From assembly GCA_004519485.1 (NCBI GenBank), contig CP038110.1, positions 372,001-436,000 of the forward strand: a stretch of 64,000 nucleotides of DNA, read 5' to 3'. Position 1 is the first letter of the stretch. Each line of letters begins with the position of its first letter. The translations under genes and the position numbers were made by a program. This document shows, piece by piece, positions 44,175 through 54,676 of the stretch. The notes under the pieces are model-generated. The model was not told the origin of the DNA. It was given only the letters and a program-made list of their open reading frames with translations, and searched no databases. Source of the stretch: Nannochloropsis oceanica. Lineage: Eukaryota; Sar; Eustigmatophyceae; Eustigmatales; Monodopsidaceae.

Positions 44175-44999
44175 TTACTTTTCAAGAATTGCCTTCATAA
44201 AGGTAGTCGCGTCTCGCATCTCTTCCGGAGTTGCCCCATGATCCAGGCCCCTGTATGTCTTAAATGTGTAATCCAACCCAAGCTCCTTCATTTTCTCCGC
44301 ACTATGCTGCCCCCACTGGTACCTCACCACACCATCCGCATCTCCATGCCCATGGAAATAGGCCATGCTCTTCCCTGTCTCTGTCAATGCTGCGGGGTAA
44401 TCCGCCTTGAGGGGCAACCACCCCGATAAAACCACAGCTCCTCCCAACTTCACCTTACTACGCAATGCCACATGCAGTGTCACGGCTCCCCCTTGCGAGA
44501 AACCACCCAGAATGATTCTCTCTGCCGGCACGCCTGCTGCCATTTCACCCGCAACGATGCCTTCGATTCTCTTCTTTGCTTCTTCAAACCCCACCTTATC
44601 CTCGGGGCTGCTCTCATCCAAACCATTGATATCAAACCAACCTGGCATCGGAAAGCCTCCATTCAAAGAAATGGGGCGGGTGGGGGCCGTGGGAAAAATC
44701 AAACGGGTCGAAGGAAATAGGGCAGGATTAAAGGCGCCTGACCATCCTTCCCCGCTGTCCCCTAGTCCGTGCATCCACACAATTGAGGATTGGGCTGGTC
44801 CGGCAATGGGGTTCAGTGTCACGCCAGCGCCGCCATAATTGTCGTTTCGCGAAGCTTTGTGTGTCATGCTGGAAAGTCCGCGAGTGCGTGAGTTGGCACT
44901 AGGCGTGATGTAGGCGAAGGCGAGGCTGGCCGTGCTGTTGGAGGCTAACACAGAGATGCAAAGAGCTCGGCGGGCGCTGCGAGACCACGAGAGGGTCAT
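44175..44999 (-). CDS. Acyl-protein thioesterase / carboxylesterase (LYPLA type), 274 aa
   Basis: Single exon. An alpha/beta-hydrolase with the oxyanion-side WMHGLGDSGEGW, nucleophile GGFSQGGAV, catalytic Asp in HGHGDADGVV and His in GLDHGATPEEM, all in LYPLA1/APT order. Such enzymes remove palmitate from proteins or act on lysophospholipids. The start at 44999 (MTLSWSRSARRALCISVLAS) gives a signal-peptide-like leader with ASLA|FAYITP, again an Ala|Phe junction, so plastid delivery is possible. The Met near 44867 (MTHKASRNDNYGG) would give a cytosolic form of normal length. A longer frame reaches 45173 but reads as UTR. It is divergent from the plastid-type gene at 45412. The enzyme class is firm; location is inference. 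Confidence 0.92.
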   Translation of the reverse strand: MTLSWSRSARRALCISVLASNSTASLAFAYITPSANSRTRGLSSMTHKASRNDNYGGAGVTLNPIAGPAQSSIVWMHGLGDSGEGWSGAFNPALFPSTRLIFPTAPTRPISLNGGFPMPGWFDINGLDESSPEDKVGFEEAKKRIEGIVAGEMAAGVPAERIILGGFSQGGAVTLHVALRSKVKLGGAVVLSGWLPLKADYPAALTETGKSMAYFHGHGDADGVVRYQWGQHSAEKMKELGLDYTFKTYRGLDHGATPEEMRDATTFMKAILEK

Positions 45000-45411
45000 C
45001 CACCAGGGCAGCCAAAGGAGGACCACGGAGCAGGGTCTGTGTTTTTGTAAGTAATGTGAACGTGGTAATTGTGGGTGTGCAGTGGGGTAGCCATGACGAA
45101 AGCGCCTCCCGCCGCCTCGCTGAATGCTGATGACGACGCCACTCCGCGCCAACGGCAATTCTGTCCGTGTCAAAACCCCCTTTTATTTGCCCTCGAACTA
45201 GATGTCTACACAATGTGCCACCAGACTGCACACAGTAGCTCGCCACGTATTTCTCATCGAAAATCTGCCTGCGACGCACCCGCACTTATATTGATCGCGG
45301 AGTCTCAATCTGCTCTACAACGCAAGGCAGGGCGGCAGAAGACGAAGGCGGCAGAATTGCTTGACATCTGATGAACACCATATTCCAACCAAACACATAG
45401 GCCGTGTCAAT
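45000..45411. other. Divergent intergenic region, thioesterase / Rossmann-like
   Basis: A 412-bp head-to-head spacer shared by two genes that both have plastid-type leaders. No specific motif supported. Confidence 0.5.
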
Positions 45412-46653
45412 ATGCCATTGTCAGTGCCAGCGTCCTCATTCCTTGTGCTGGTCCTTGCCACTATCCTCCCCTTCCTTTCCCATGTCCAAGCTTTTTCCTC
45501 CCCCAGCCGGCTACCCTCGCAGCACTCTCCATATGACCGCCGTCCCCCTACTATTCCGCCTTCTAGCCCCGCCACCGAAGACCGCGGCAGTAATTTGTAT
45601 CGACCGCTCAATCCTCTGCTGGGACCAGGAAGCCGAGTGGCGATTGACGGCGCCGATGCCCCTGGAGAGAGCAATACTCTCGCGAGGCTTATTACAAAGA
45701 AGCTATTCAAGTCACAAATGAGGCCTTATTTACTTGTACCCTCCATGGACAAAGTGCCCACAGGCCTAGGATTTGATCAGTATAAGGGGCTAACTCGTTA
45801 CTTATGCACGGCAGCGGTGGATGAGAAGAAAGGGGGGGATGGTAAAATACCTTTGGAGATTGATGGGTTAGTCTTATGCTCGGAAATGGGGTATACTTCC
45901 AAGCAAGTTCGCGAGCTGCTGGAACGCGTAGAGGATGAGGAGGGGGACAAGGACAAGAGGGAGACAGCTGGAGGGACAGGGGAGAAAAAGGGGCTGAAGA
46001 GGGTGGTGATGTTGTCGAGCTTGGGCGTGATTCGACGGGAGGATGTCATTTGGAAATTGAAGCAGTTTGGGGTGGACCTGGAGAAGAGGGTGAGTTAAAT
46101 CCGTGGGTGGAGGATGGGTGGAAAGGATGGCAGGAGAGTAGCACTTACAAGCTCGTGAATGTTGTGCTTTTTAGGACGTATTTCTATTCATCGCACACGC
46201 CGCTCATCTTCCTTGTTTCCTCCCTCCCTCCCTCCCCCTCTCGTTCCAACCCAAAAAAAGTACCAAGCCGAGCAAGAGCTCATCTCGCAAGCCCAACGGC
46301 GCGGTTTCACATATACCCTCATTCGGGTAGGACCTTTGCGAGGCGGTGGGGGTGATGAAGGCCTGGGATTTGAATTCTATGACCACCGGTCATCTTCCAA
46401 ATTTCAAACTCTTTTGAAAAATCCTCTTTCCGTCCTGGATGATAAAGACGAGCACTTCGATGCGACCAAGCGAGGCTTTACTTTCTCCTACGAGGATAAT
46501 CTTGTCTTTGGCGACACTGGGAGAATTCTAGCGGCGGAGACGATGATTAAGGCCTTGGGGTCGGCGCACGTTGAGGACGTGGCGCTATCACTGGTGAGTG
46601 AACAGGGACGGACATGGCCAAACTTTCAGGTGGCGCCCTGGGACTTGTTTTAA
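45412..46653 (+). CDS. Plastid-targeted atypical SDR / Rossmann-like protein (356 aa, two exons)
   Basis: Exons are 45412-46089 and 46261-46653 (GTGAGT..AAAG, phase 0). The leader FLVLVLATILPFLSHVQA|FSSPS is a signal peptide followed by the heterokont Ala|Phe plastid motif. The body resembles NmrA/atypical SDR proteins: GLKRVVMLSSLGVI in the usual active-strand position, then YQAEQELISQAQRRGFTYTLIRVGPLRGG, where the family has the Lys/Glu helix and the IIRPG-like loop. The glycine-rich dinucleotide motif is not recognisable; the matching place reads VAIDGADAPGESNTLARLI. It may therefore be a non-catalytic or NAD-independent relative, like some thylakoid assembly factors. That is inference, and no substrate is assigned. 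The acceptor sits after an A-rich run, weaker than others here. Confidence 0.78.
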
Positions 46654-47491
46654 GCGGTGGGTAGGACGGGAGGAAAGGCGTCTTTTTCTACCACACTCAT
46701 AGTTAAGAGGACGAAGATGAGCGGAGGGGATGAGGAACGAAGGAAGATACATAGCGCGTTGGATGCCGTTCCAGGTGCGCATTTTTGGGGGGGTAATTGA
46801 ACCGTACAGGCGGGTGTCTAGGTGTCTGCGTATCTGTGCGTCTGTCCAATGTTTGGATGTGTGTAATTGTGTGTAAGAAGTGTGTTTTACTGAGATGCTG
46901 CTTGTCTGTAATTCTCTATTGGGTGTTCCCGATCGTGTACATCCCCTGTGAACCCCAAAAAATGAAAAGACAGAGAAGGGCGAACCACAAGCAGTAGAAT
47001 CCATACGTCGAAAAAAACCAAAGGTTTCTCTCCAGAAGTAAATAAATGGTCAGGGTAGGAAGGCGCCGAGAAACTGATAATATAAAAAGGGAGAGGCAGA
47101 GACGGACAGAGGCTATGTTTGATATAAAAAGAATTAGAGAAAATCAGAGAAACAGAAAGAGACACCAGAGAGGGTCAGAGCGAGACAGAGACGTAGAAAG
47201 AGACTATGTAGAACACGAACGCGCTAATTTGCAGGTAAAGAGTGTTTTTTTTTTAAACGAGAAGGAAGACCCCCCAAAAAGAAAGGAACTGATATGCGAG
47301 AGGCGACAAGGAAGGCCTGCGAGACAATAACCGCACATCCATGCAAGCGCAATATCCTTCTACATAAATTTCTCTTCTTTCTTTCTCTTTCTTCCTCAGA
47401 CTGCTGTTTCACCGAGAAACGGCATTCCCTTCGCACGCACACAAGCTCCATCAGGAAATATCCCCTTTAATCAATACTGCCGCCTTTATCC
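46654..47491. other. Convergent intergenic region, 0.8 kb
   Basis: Tail-to-tail spacer with AG-rich sequence around 47070-47210 (GAGA/CAGA runs). Short frames match nothing. No gene supported. Confidence 0.5.
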
Positions 47492-48283
47492 CTACTCCTC
47501 GGCTGCCGCGTCTGGTACCTGCACGCCACGCAACGGGTCCTGAAAGAGCGTAGAGAGAGTGTGTGTTTTAGTGGTGTAAAATCAAAGAGAAAGGGGGTGT
47601 ATGGGTGTTGGAGGGAAGGGGAAAATGAGCCTCTCAAGCCTCGCGTAGCCTTGTCCAGCATCCCGGACATGGGAATGACTTAAAAGACGCATCGCTTTCA
47701 ACCGGACCGCATGCATCAATCTTTTATTTTCTCCTTTCCTCCTTTTCGCTCTCCTTCCCTCCATCCTTCTCACCTTCACCAGCTTAAGGTACTGGCCGAC
47801 AATGTCGGCGCAGTCATAGTAGTGAGTCACGGGGTGCTCCCGTTGGCACCATGAGACCTTCTCACGCAAGTTCTTCACCATCTCGATGGCTATGGCCTCT
47901 TCCCGCGCACTTTGTTTTTATAGGTGTGAACGTATGTTGATTTATGGGAACATGTGGGATGGCGGCGGCACGACGCCCAGAGAGAGGTGAAGCTAACGTT
48001 TTCGTACTACCTACGCAGAATCAAAGGGCTCGCTATACCAGCTACATGAGACGCACGACAAAAACAGACTCATGGCGCAACGTACTAACAGACTATTGGT
48101 GCAGCGTGAAATGGCAATCACGCACACGTCCAAGGCGTCTCCTTGCTCCTCCTCTCGCCATACATGCAATACCTCATCAACGTACCGTGCCTCGCGTCCC
48201 TTGACCCAGGCGACGACGTCCTTCCGTTCCTCCCGTGCAGTGTGCTCCCGGGCCGGCAGCACCACGTCAGACTTCTTTCCCAT
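47492..48283 (-). CDS. Conserved-looking small protein of unknown function (113 aa, three exons)
   Basis: Exons are 48283-48126, 47909-47774 and 47539-47492. The donors are GTGCGT (phase 2) and GTGAGA (phase 0); the acceptors are AAAG and TCAG. The protein starts MGKKSDVVLPAREHTAREER and is charged and largely helical. It carries EVLHVWREEEQGDAL and a central Cys/His stretch, CQREHPVTHYYDCADIVGQY, with two Cys eleven residues apart. The look is that of a small organellar assembly or respiratory-complex subunit, but I do not recognise the family. The model depends on three inferred splice sites that all keep frame. It is divergent from the TMEM242-like gene, itself linked to complex I assembly, which is suggestive only. 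Confidence 0.6.
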
Positions 48284-48643
48284 GGTGCGGGTTGCTATGA
48301 AGGAGTGGTAGAGATGGGAAAGATGGCTGAGTGCATGAACGTGATAATCCTGGGTAGCCGAGTGGGTGCTTTCTCGTCGTGTCCGATGCACAGCCCGGGC
48401 AGATGCGGGACCAGCCGAACCCGAACATCACCACGACGAGGATCATTTTGTGAAGATCCTGATGAGTGAATGGGAGCTTGTTGGAGTGGGGGTCGCTATA
48501 TGTAGGCAAGAAAGCAAGCAAAACTTCCTCTTGGCTCTCGATGATGAGCGATGCGTGCAGCATGAGTGAGATGGTACAGGAACCCAAAAGCATTGCTTTT
48601 GCCACATTTCTGACCACACACGTAATTGTCCCCAAATAGGACT
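48284..48643. other. Divergent intergenic region
   Basis: A 360-bp head-to-head spacer between the 113-residue protein and the TMEM242-like gene. No element resolved. Confidence 0.5.
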
Positions 48644-49567
48644 ATGGGTACGACCACCAGTAGCCCCAGTACCGCTTCCAGCAAGTATGGAGCAACACTG
48701 TTTACTGAGCCTTTGGAATTTACTCCAACAACTCATGCCTTAGCAACGAACTCCCCTCCCTCCTCCTCGTCCTCCTCCTCCTCCTCCTCACCACCACCAC
48801 AAGAGCCATCACCACCACTCCGCAACTCGTCCATGCCTTCCTACTGCCTCTTAGTCATATCCTCGATAGGTGTCATGGGCTGTGGTGCGGCTGCGGGCAT
48901 GTACCGGGCCAAACACAGCACCGAGGGGACTGAAGACTGGCGGAAGCTGCCTCCAAGTCAGCAGGTCAAACACTGGAAAGTGTACGTATTTTGCCAAGGA
49001 AGATGTGAGAGTAGGGTTAGAGAAAAGAAAGGAGAAAAGGGTTGAAAAGAAACGAGACGAATTTTCCATTCTCGTAGCCTGTCCTTGAATTTACATATCA
49101 CCCATTCAGCCTCCCTTCCCATACACAGAGACCCAAACAGCCACTTTAATCCCACCCGCTTCGCGGCCAAGGCCCTTGCGGTGGGTACTGTTTTGTGCCT
49201 GAGCGCTACGGGTGTTGCTGCTTTCGCGTTGGGACGTGTATTGAACATTAGCTCCATCGATGAGTTCGTCAGTAAAATGCGCGTGTGGGCGCCCGCGAAA
49301 AAAAGGGAGTTGGAGGCATGGTTACATATCAAACCAAACCCAGTGGTGGAGGTGGAGAGGAGGCATGTGGAGAAAATGACGTATGACGAGGAGATAGAGT
49401 ATTGGGGGGATATCTTGATGAAGGAGGAGAGGGAGAAGAAGGTGAGAGAGATAGCAGAAGCAGGAGCAGTGGGTGTTGCAGGAGGGGTTCGCTCTATCAA
49501 AGAAGGGAGGAAGCAGCAGCAACAGCAGCAGCAGTGGTGGAGATGGCCTTGGCGGACGAAAGGATGA
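48644..49567 (+). CDS. TMEM242-like membrane protein (258 aa, two exons)
   Basis: Exons are 48644-48981 and 49129-49567, phase 2 (GTACGT..ACAG). The first membrane segment is YCLLVISSIGVMGCGAAAGM. The second, after FNPTRFAAKALAVGTVLC, is LSATGVAAFALGRVLNISS, followed directly by IDEFVSKMRVWAPAKKR. This order, including the Phe-x-x-Lys-Met end after the second helix, resembles TMEM242, a mitochondrial inner-membrane factor reported to help complex I and ATP synthase c-ring assembly. The match is by eye and moderate. The N terminus is Ser/Pro-rich with a (TCC)n-coded Ser run. A C-terminal extension of about 70 residues ends in poly-Gln and Trp/Arg-rich sequence, which TMEM242 lacks. Confidence 0.68.
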
Positions 49568-50122
49568 TTTGAAAAAAAGGGGCGACGGATTAGTAGGTTT
49601 GTTTATAGATATGTGTGAATACAGGAAAAGGAGACGAAAAGGCTTAGGGGAGAGTTCTCAATGGACGTAGTCCTATGTAGGCAAAACAATGACAAATGAA
49701 ATTAAAGTTATGAGAGAATCAAAGGACAGATAGAAAGATAGAAAGAGAGATCATAGGATGCATTAATGTTTCCAATGCCTTGAAACGAGATCTTCATCGT
49801 TGTTGACTGCTGGGTTGGGTCGTTCTTTTTTACTTTTAACCCTATTCAATGCCCCAGGGCGATGTTCCCTACAACATACAGGTGTGGAGAAAGATTATTT
49901 GGAGAAATGGGTTTGAAGCCAGCGAAATTAACTCGTTGCTAGCGAAAGCGAAAACGAAGCCCTTTTTCAGATGGCGCGTGGAGGAGGGAGGGAGAGGGAC
50001 CTGTGTGTGTGGACCCGCGAGGCGAGGACCACCTGGGAAAAAATTATGTGGTCTGGTCATAAAATATTGATACTCTTGTTCCTCCCCTCCCTCCCTCCCT
50101 CCATAAATCCATCCCTCTTCCT
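49568..50122. other. Convergent intergenic region
   Basis: A 555-bp tail-to-tail spacer, AT-richer around 49680-49850. No gene seen. Confidence 0.5.
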
Positions 50123-52769
50123 TCACCTCGCCAACGCCTTCTGCAACTGGAATCTCAGCTCCCTCACCTCCTTCTCCAAGCCCGCCCTCTCCCTCGCCCA
50201 CATCTTCCCCCTCCCCCTCCACTCCGCCTCCCTCCCTCCCGCCCTCAACCCTTCTTCCTTCCATACTCTTTCCCTCCTCTCCATCTCCCCGATCATCCTC
50301 TGCTGCTCCTCCACCATCACAAGCAACGACGCGCACTCTCCCTCCTTACTTTCCTTCCCCTCCAGCTCTACCTCCAATCTTTCCACCTCCTCCTGCAGAA
50401 CCATCACTTCCTCCCTCAAGGCCTGCCCTTCCTGTGCGATTTTCCTCAGCCGTGTTAATTCTTCCGTCTGTTGCTGCACAACCAACGAAGCCTGCTCGGT
50501 GAGCTCATGCTGATGCCTTTGGAGTGACGAAATCGCTTGTTTTTTCCTGTTGTTGTCGTCGTGTGCCTGGTGAAGGGCCTTACGGATCGCTCGGAGCTCC
50601 TGTCGTTGCTCATTGCCGGTGCTCTTCAACTGATTGATTTCTAAAGGGAGGGAGGAGGGGAGAGAGGAAGTGAGGAAGTGGGGAAGGAAAGGGCTTCAAG
50701 AACGTTAAGGTGGCGCAAAAAGGAACCTCCTTCTTTCATCTCAATATCAATGGTTTCCCCATCCGCACACTTCTACCTTCCCTACCTTCCCTACCTTCCC
50801 TCCCTCCCTCCTTCCTTCCCTCCCACACATACCTTGTTTCGCCGCCGCAAATTTTTGCAACGCTGTGTCCAATTGCCCTTCGAAGCCTATCATTTTCTGC
50901 AACCACACATCCCTCTCCTTCCTCCTCTCCTCCTTGATTATCCCTCGTTGCTCCTCCAGAATCTCCAATACCTTACCCTCCGCACCCTCCGCTCTCGCTC
51001 TCATTTCTGCTACCTGAGCGCACAAGAGCTCATTCTCTTCCCTCCATGCCTCGCTCTGAATCAAGACCTCCGCTTGTTCTGTCATTATCCTCTCCATGTC
51101 CCCTCTAATCTCCTTTAGTTCCCTCTCCAATCTCGCATTATTCGCCTCCAAAACCGCCTCCCTCTGCTTCCCTTCCACCTCCCCCTTCCTCAATCGCACC
51201 ACCTCCTGCCGCCTTTCCTGCTGCACGCGCTGCTGCTGCTCCAGCTGTCGCTGCAGCAATTCGTTCTCCTCTTGCAAACGGGTGAGATCAAGCTGCTGCT
51301 GTTGTACTCGTCGAGTCAACAACACGGACGCTGAGGATGAGGAAGGGAGGGAGGAAGGGAGGGAGGACGAGGCGGTGCTTCGACCCAAAAGCCGGGTCAT
51401 TTCTTCTTCGTCTCCCTTGTCTTCTTCCTCCTCTTCCTCCTCGCCCCCTCTTTTCCAATCGTGATAGAGCTGTTCCTCCTGTTGCTGCTGCTGCCGTTGC
51501 TTCTGTAGCTTCGCTGCACGTTTGGTACTCCTGCTAGTCTCAGCAGTGGTAGGAGCAGCAGAGGCAAATGCTGGCTTCGCATGCAGGCGCGAAGAGGGGG
51601 AGGATGGATAATGAGATGTGAATGATGGTAACGAGGCGTGAAAGATTTGAGTCGGTTTCGAAATGGTAGTGGTGGTGGTCGTGGAGGAGGAGGAGGAGGA
51701 GGAGAAGGAGGGCGAGGAGGAGGAGGAGAAGGGAAGGAGAGCAGGGGCCGAAGCAGCAGCAGCAGGAGTGGCAGCAGTGGGAGAGGAGGAAGAAAGTTGC
51801 TCCGTCATCCTTTGGAGTAGGTCAAGATTTCCTGCCTGTTCTCTACGTTCTCTTCCCCTTGCTTCTCCGCCTCCTCCCGATGCTGCGCTATTTCCAAGGC
51901 TTGTACCTCTTTTTCTGCGGCTGGTGAATCCGAAAGGGTCGCCGCTCCTTACTTGAAATGATGTGCGACGGTGGATGGAAGGGGAGGAGGAGGCCATGGA
52001 AGGGTGGAAAGAAGTAGAAGAGGAGGAAAAAGCATCGGACGCAGCCATGGATGACCATTGGATTGCTTTGGCACCGCTGATCCTGCTGCTGCTATTGCTT
52101 GCAGGCGGAGGAGGAGAAGGAGGATACGGCAAGGTGGTCCTATCTTTGGAGCCTTCGTACAAAACGGCATCATACCGTCTTTCTTCCCCCTCTCTTTTAT
52201 TCAGCGGTGGCTCGCGTCTACTTTCCTCAACTCTTCTCCCCTCTGGGCCCTTCCGAGCAGTCTGTCGAGTTTCACTCCCATTCGCTTGGCTCTCCCCTGA
52301 GCCTCTTTGCAACGCGTCTTGCACCTCCTCCAATTCATGCGTGGCGGCCTCCAGTCGCAAAGAAACCCGCGCAGAACTATGCTCAAGCTCCTCCTCCTGA
52401 TTCCACTCCTCCTTCTCGTGCGCCAACGGCAGTGGTGGCTCTTGCTGCTCCTGTTGTTGCTGGTGCTCTGGGAGCTGCTCCCGCTGATGCTGATACTGAT
52501 GACTGCCGCTTGAAGCCAGAGCTTCCCCCAACTCCCGGTACTCTTCATCTTCCTCCTCTTCCTCCTCTTCATACTGGCGGGCCGTTGTCAGGAGCTCCTC
52601 GTCCTCGTGGTCGTGGCTGGTTTTGTGGCCATGGCCATGTTGGGGGTTATTAATACCTAACGTGATGATTGGCGCAAGAGTGGCTCACTTACCTGTTAGT
52701 CCTTGGGTTATCGAACGGTGATGACCTTGAGAGATTTTTCCGGTCGTCGTGCTCCTCGTTCTCGTCCAT
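50123..52769 (-). CDS. Long coiled-coil protein (792 aa, three exons)
   Basis: Exons are 52769-52693, 52616-50833 and 50640-50123, with phases 2 and 1. The joins are MDENEEHDD..NPRTN into SHDHEDEELL, and AAAKQ into EINQLKS. An acidic N terminus and a Ser/Pro-rich, disordered middle (about residues 140-330, with poly-Ser) precede a continuous coiled coil. The coil runs from RRVQQQQLDLTRLQEENELL through exon 3 to LEKEVRELRFQLQKALAR. The Glu/Gln/Arg/Leu heptads resemble centrosomal, golgin or myosin-tail proteins, but no diagnostic domain is present, so no function is given. The upstream acceptor near 52650 would introduce a stop, which favours the CCAG at 52618-52617. It is divergent from the SfsA-like gene. 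Confidence 0.75.
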
Positions 52770-53179
52770 ACATCTGTGGTGGTTGTTGTGGGTGCTTTGG
52801 GTCAGAAATGGGCATAAAGCTGTTGGCCGCCTCCATTTTCTGGCGATGGTGCATCCCCATGCCTCCGGCTGCGCCTCACACCATGCACGCCACCACCACA
52901 TGTACACGCACAGGTCCCTCGTGAATGCACACAGCGTCACCGCGAGGGTCTTGTTGCTTCCATATCGCAACCGCCATCATTATCCTGTCCCGCGTCGTTG
53001 TGCTCAGGGCGTTCTTGCTCGGCGTTTCTTCAGGTACGCGGGGGCTTACGTGGCAAGTGGAGGAGGAGAGGTCGTCTCTTTTAAACTATCAGTGCTGATT
53101 GCGCCTACGTCCCTTACTTACAGTCCAACGCTCGTCATCACCGTCGTCGTCGTCTGCAGCAGCAGTAGCCTTCGCAATC
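52770..53179. other. Divergent intergenic region, coiled-coil / SfsA-like
   Basis: A 410-bp head-to-head spacer. Frames through it lack family resemblance. No regulatory motif supported. Confidence 0.5.
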
Positions 53180-54676
53180 ATGCCCAAGAGGTTTAAAGCC
53201 AGCAGCGGCGGCAGCAGCGGCAGCACCAGCATCAGCACCAACACCAACACCAACACCAACACCTCCATCAACAACAACAACGGCGGCGGTGACGATTCCA
53301 TATCATCGTCTGCGGTATCCTCGTCGCGGCGGCGCAAGCATGAGATTGTATATGGTGCCGTTGTACCGAAAGCTCTTACCTTAGCAGCCAAGCAAGCCGC
53401 TGCGTCTGGTGCTGTAACCTCTGCTGTAGCGAAAGAGACGGCGCTTGCGACGACGACTAGAAGGGCAAGGGCTGTCGAGAGCACGACCAGTGACGCTGCG
53501 TCCATGTCTACAGTTTCCCGTAGTGCTGCTCCAAAGCGCGCCACCACTACCTCTGCCTCAGCTTCTTCCTCTCCAGCCACTGCAGCTCCTAGCAGTACCT
53601 CTACGACCACAAAGACCCCCAAGAAAAAGACGCAATCCGCCAGCACTTCCTCCATGTCCACTACTACTGCTATTACTACTGCTACAACAGCTACTTCAAC
53701 CACAACTGCCACTCGCAATGCCACCAGCACGAGTTCCAAGAAAATAAAAACAATTCCGCTTCCCGTCCCCCCAGCTATCGCCGCCGCCGCTCTCGCAGCC
53801 GCGCGTGCAAACGCCGCCGCTGTTTCCAACACCCCCATCCTCCTCCACACACTTCCCAAATTGTATTTCGCCACGGTTGTGCACCGTCCATCGAAAGTGT
53901 GTAAATCGCCTTACCTCTGTGATATCCAAGTGAAGGGTCAGACATCCCTCACCATGGCACACACCCCCTCCCTCGGGTGCTCTGGCCTAGTATCACCGGG
54001 CGCTGAGGTTTTGGTCAGTGAGTCCACCTCCAAATCGAGCACTACCAAATCAACGCATGTGCTGCATCATGTCGTGAAGAGAGAGGATGATGGGACGAGC
54101 CACTGGATTGGCACGCACCCCATGACGGCCAACATCTTGGCAGAAGCCTTGTTGATTGGGGGGCATGTTTTTCCCAATCTCCCACCTGTGGAGAATGTGC
54201 AAAAAGAAGTTACCATGGGGAATTCTCGCTTCGACTTCGTGGTTACGCATAGTGATGGAAGTTTAACTGTAGTCGAAACGAAAAATGTCCCTGTTGCGGA
54301 TAACTTCGATGGAACGAAAAAGGAACGTGCCGCGCTCTTGGCAGCGTGTGAGGAGGCTCCTAATGCATATGGGAAGGTGGCCATTTTTCCTGATGGGTAC
54401 AGGAAGAAGGTGGCAGACCCTGTGTCTCCTCGTGCATTAAAACATGTTCAGGAGTTGGAGTTGATTGCCCAGGAAGGAGGAAAGAGGGCGTGTCTTTTGT
54501 TTGTTTCCCAGCGGACAGACGTGGCGTCGTTTGTGGTGGCCTCGACCGATGTGCAGTATCGAGCGGCGGTGCAAAAAGCGGCGAACAATGGAGTGGTTCT
54601 AAAGGCTTTCAGTGTGCGGTGGGATGGGGCGACTGGTCGGGCGTACTTGCACACAGAACTTCCGATTGTGTGGTAA
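53180..54676 (+). CDS. SfsA-family protein with a long low-complexity N-terminal extension (498 aa)
   Basis: Single exon. The C-terminal part, from about residue 230, follows the bacterial SfsA pattern: YFATVVHRPSKVCKSPYLCDI (the RYKRFLADV-like start), PSLGCSGLVSPGAEVLVSES, HPMTANILAEALLIGGHVFP, and the nuclease-like core EVTMGNSRFDFVV..VVETKNVPV. The core is followed by SPRALKHVQELELIAQEGGKRACLLFVSQR. The Asp and the Glu-x-Lys of the core match the SfsA PD-(D/E)xK-type fold. Bacterial SfsA was named for sugar fermentation stimulation and binds DNA; its role in algae is unknown. The start at 53180 gives MPKRFKASSGGSSGS and a Ser/Thr/Ala-rich leader with scattered basic residues, possibly organellar or nuclear. 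A bacterial origin by endosymbiotic or lateral transfer is inference. Confidence 0.85.
   Translation: MPKRFKASSGGSSGSTSISTNTNTNTNTSINNNNGGGDDSISSSAVSSSRRRKHEIVYGAVVPKALTLAAKQAAASGAVTSAVAKETALATTTRRARAVESTTSDAASMSTVSRSAAPKRATTTSASASSSPATAAPSSTSTTTKTPKKKTQSASTSSMSTTTAITTATTATSTTTATRNATSTSSKKIKTIPLPVPPAIAAAALAAARANAAAVSNTPILLHTLPKLYFATVVHRPSKVCKSPYLCDIQVKGQTSLTMAHTPSLGCSGLVSPGAEVLVSESTSKSSTTKSTHVLHHVVKREDDGTSHWIGTHPMTANILAEALLIGGHVFPNLPPVENVQKEVTMGNSRFDFVVTHSDGSLTVVETKNVPVADNFDGTKKERAALLAACEEAPNAYGKVAIFPDGYRKKVADPVSPRALKHVQELELIAQEGGKRACLLFVSQRTDVASFVVASTDVQYRAAVQKAANNGVVLKAFSVRWDGATGRAYLHTELPIVW

Noticed and set aside
53089-53874. Minus-strand 261-codon Val/Ala-rich frame
   Set aside because: Antisense to the low-complexity leader of the SfsA-like protein.
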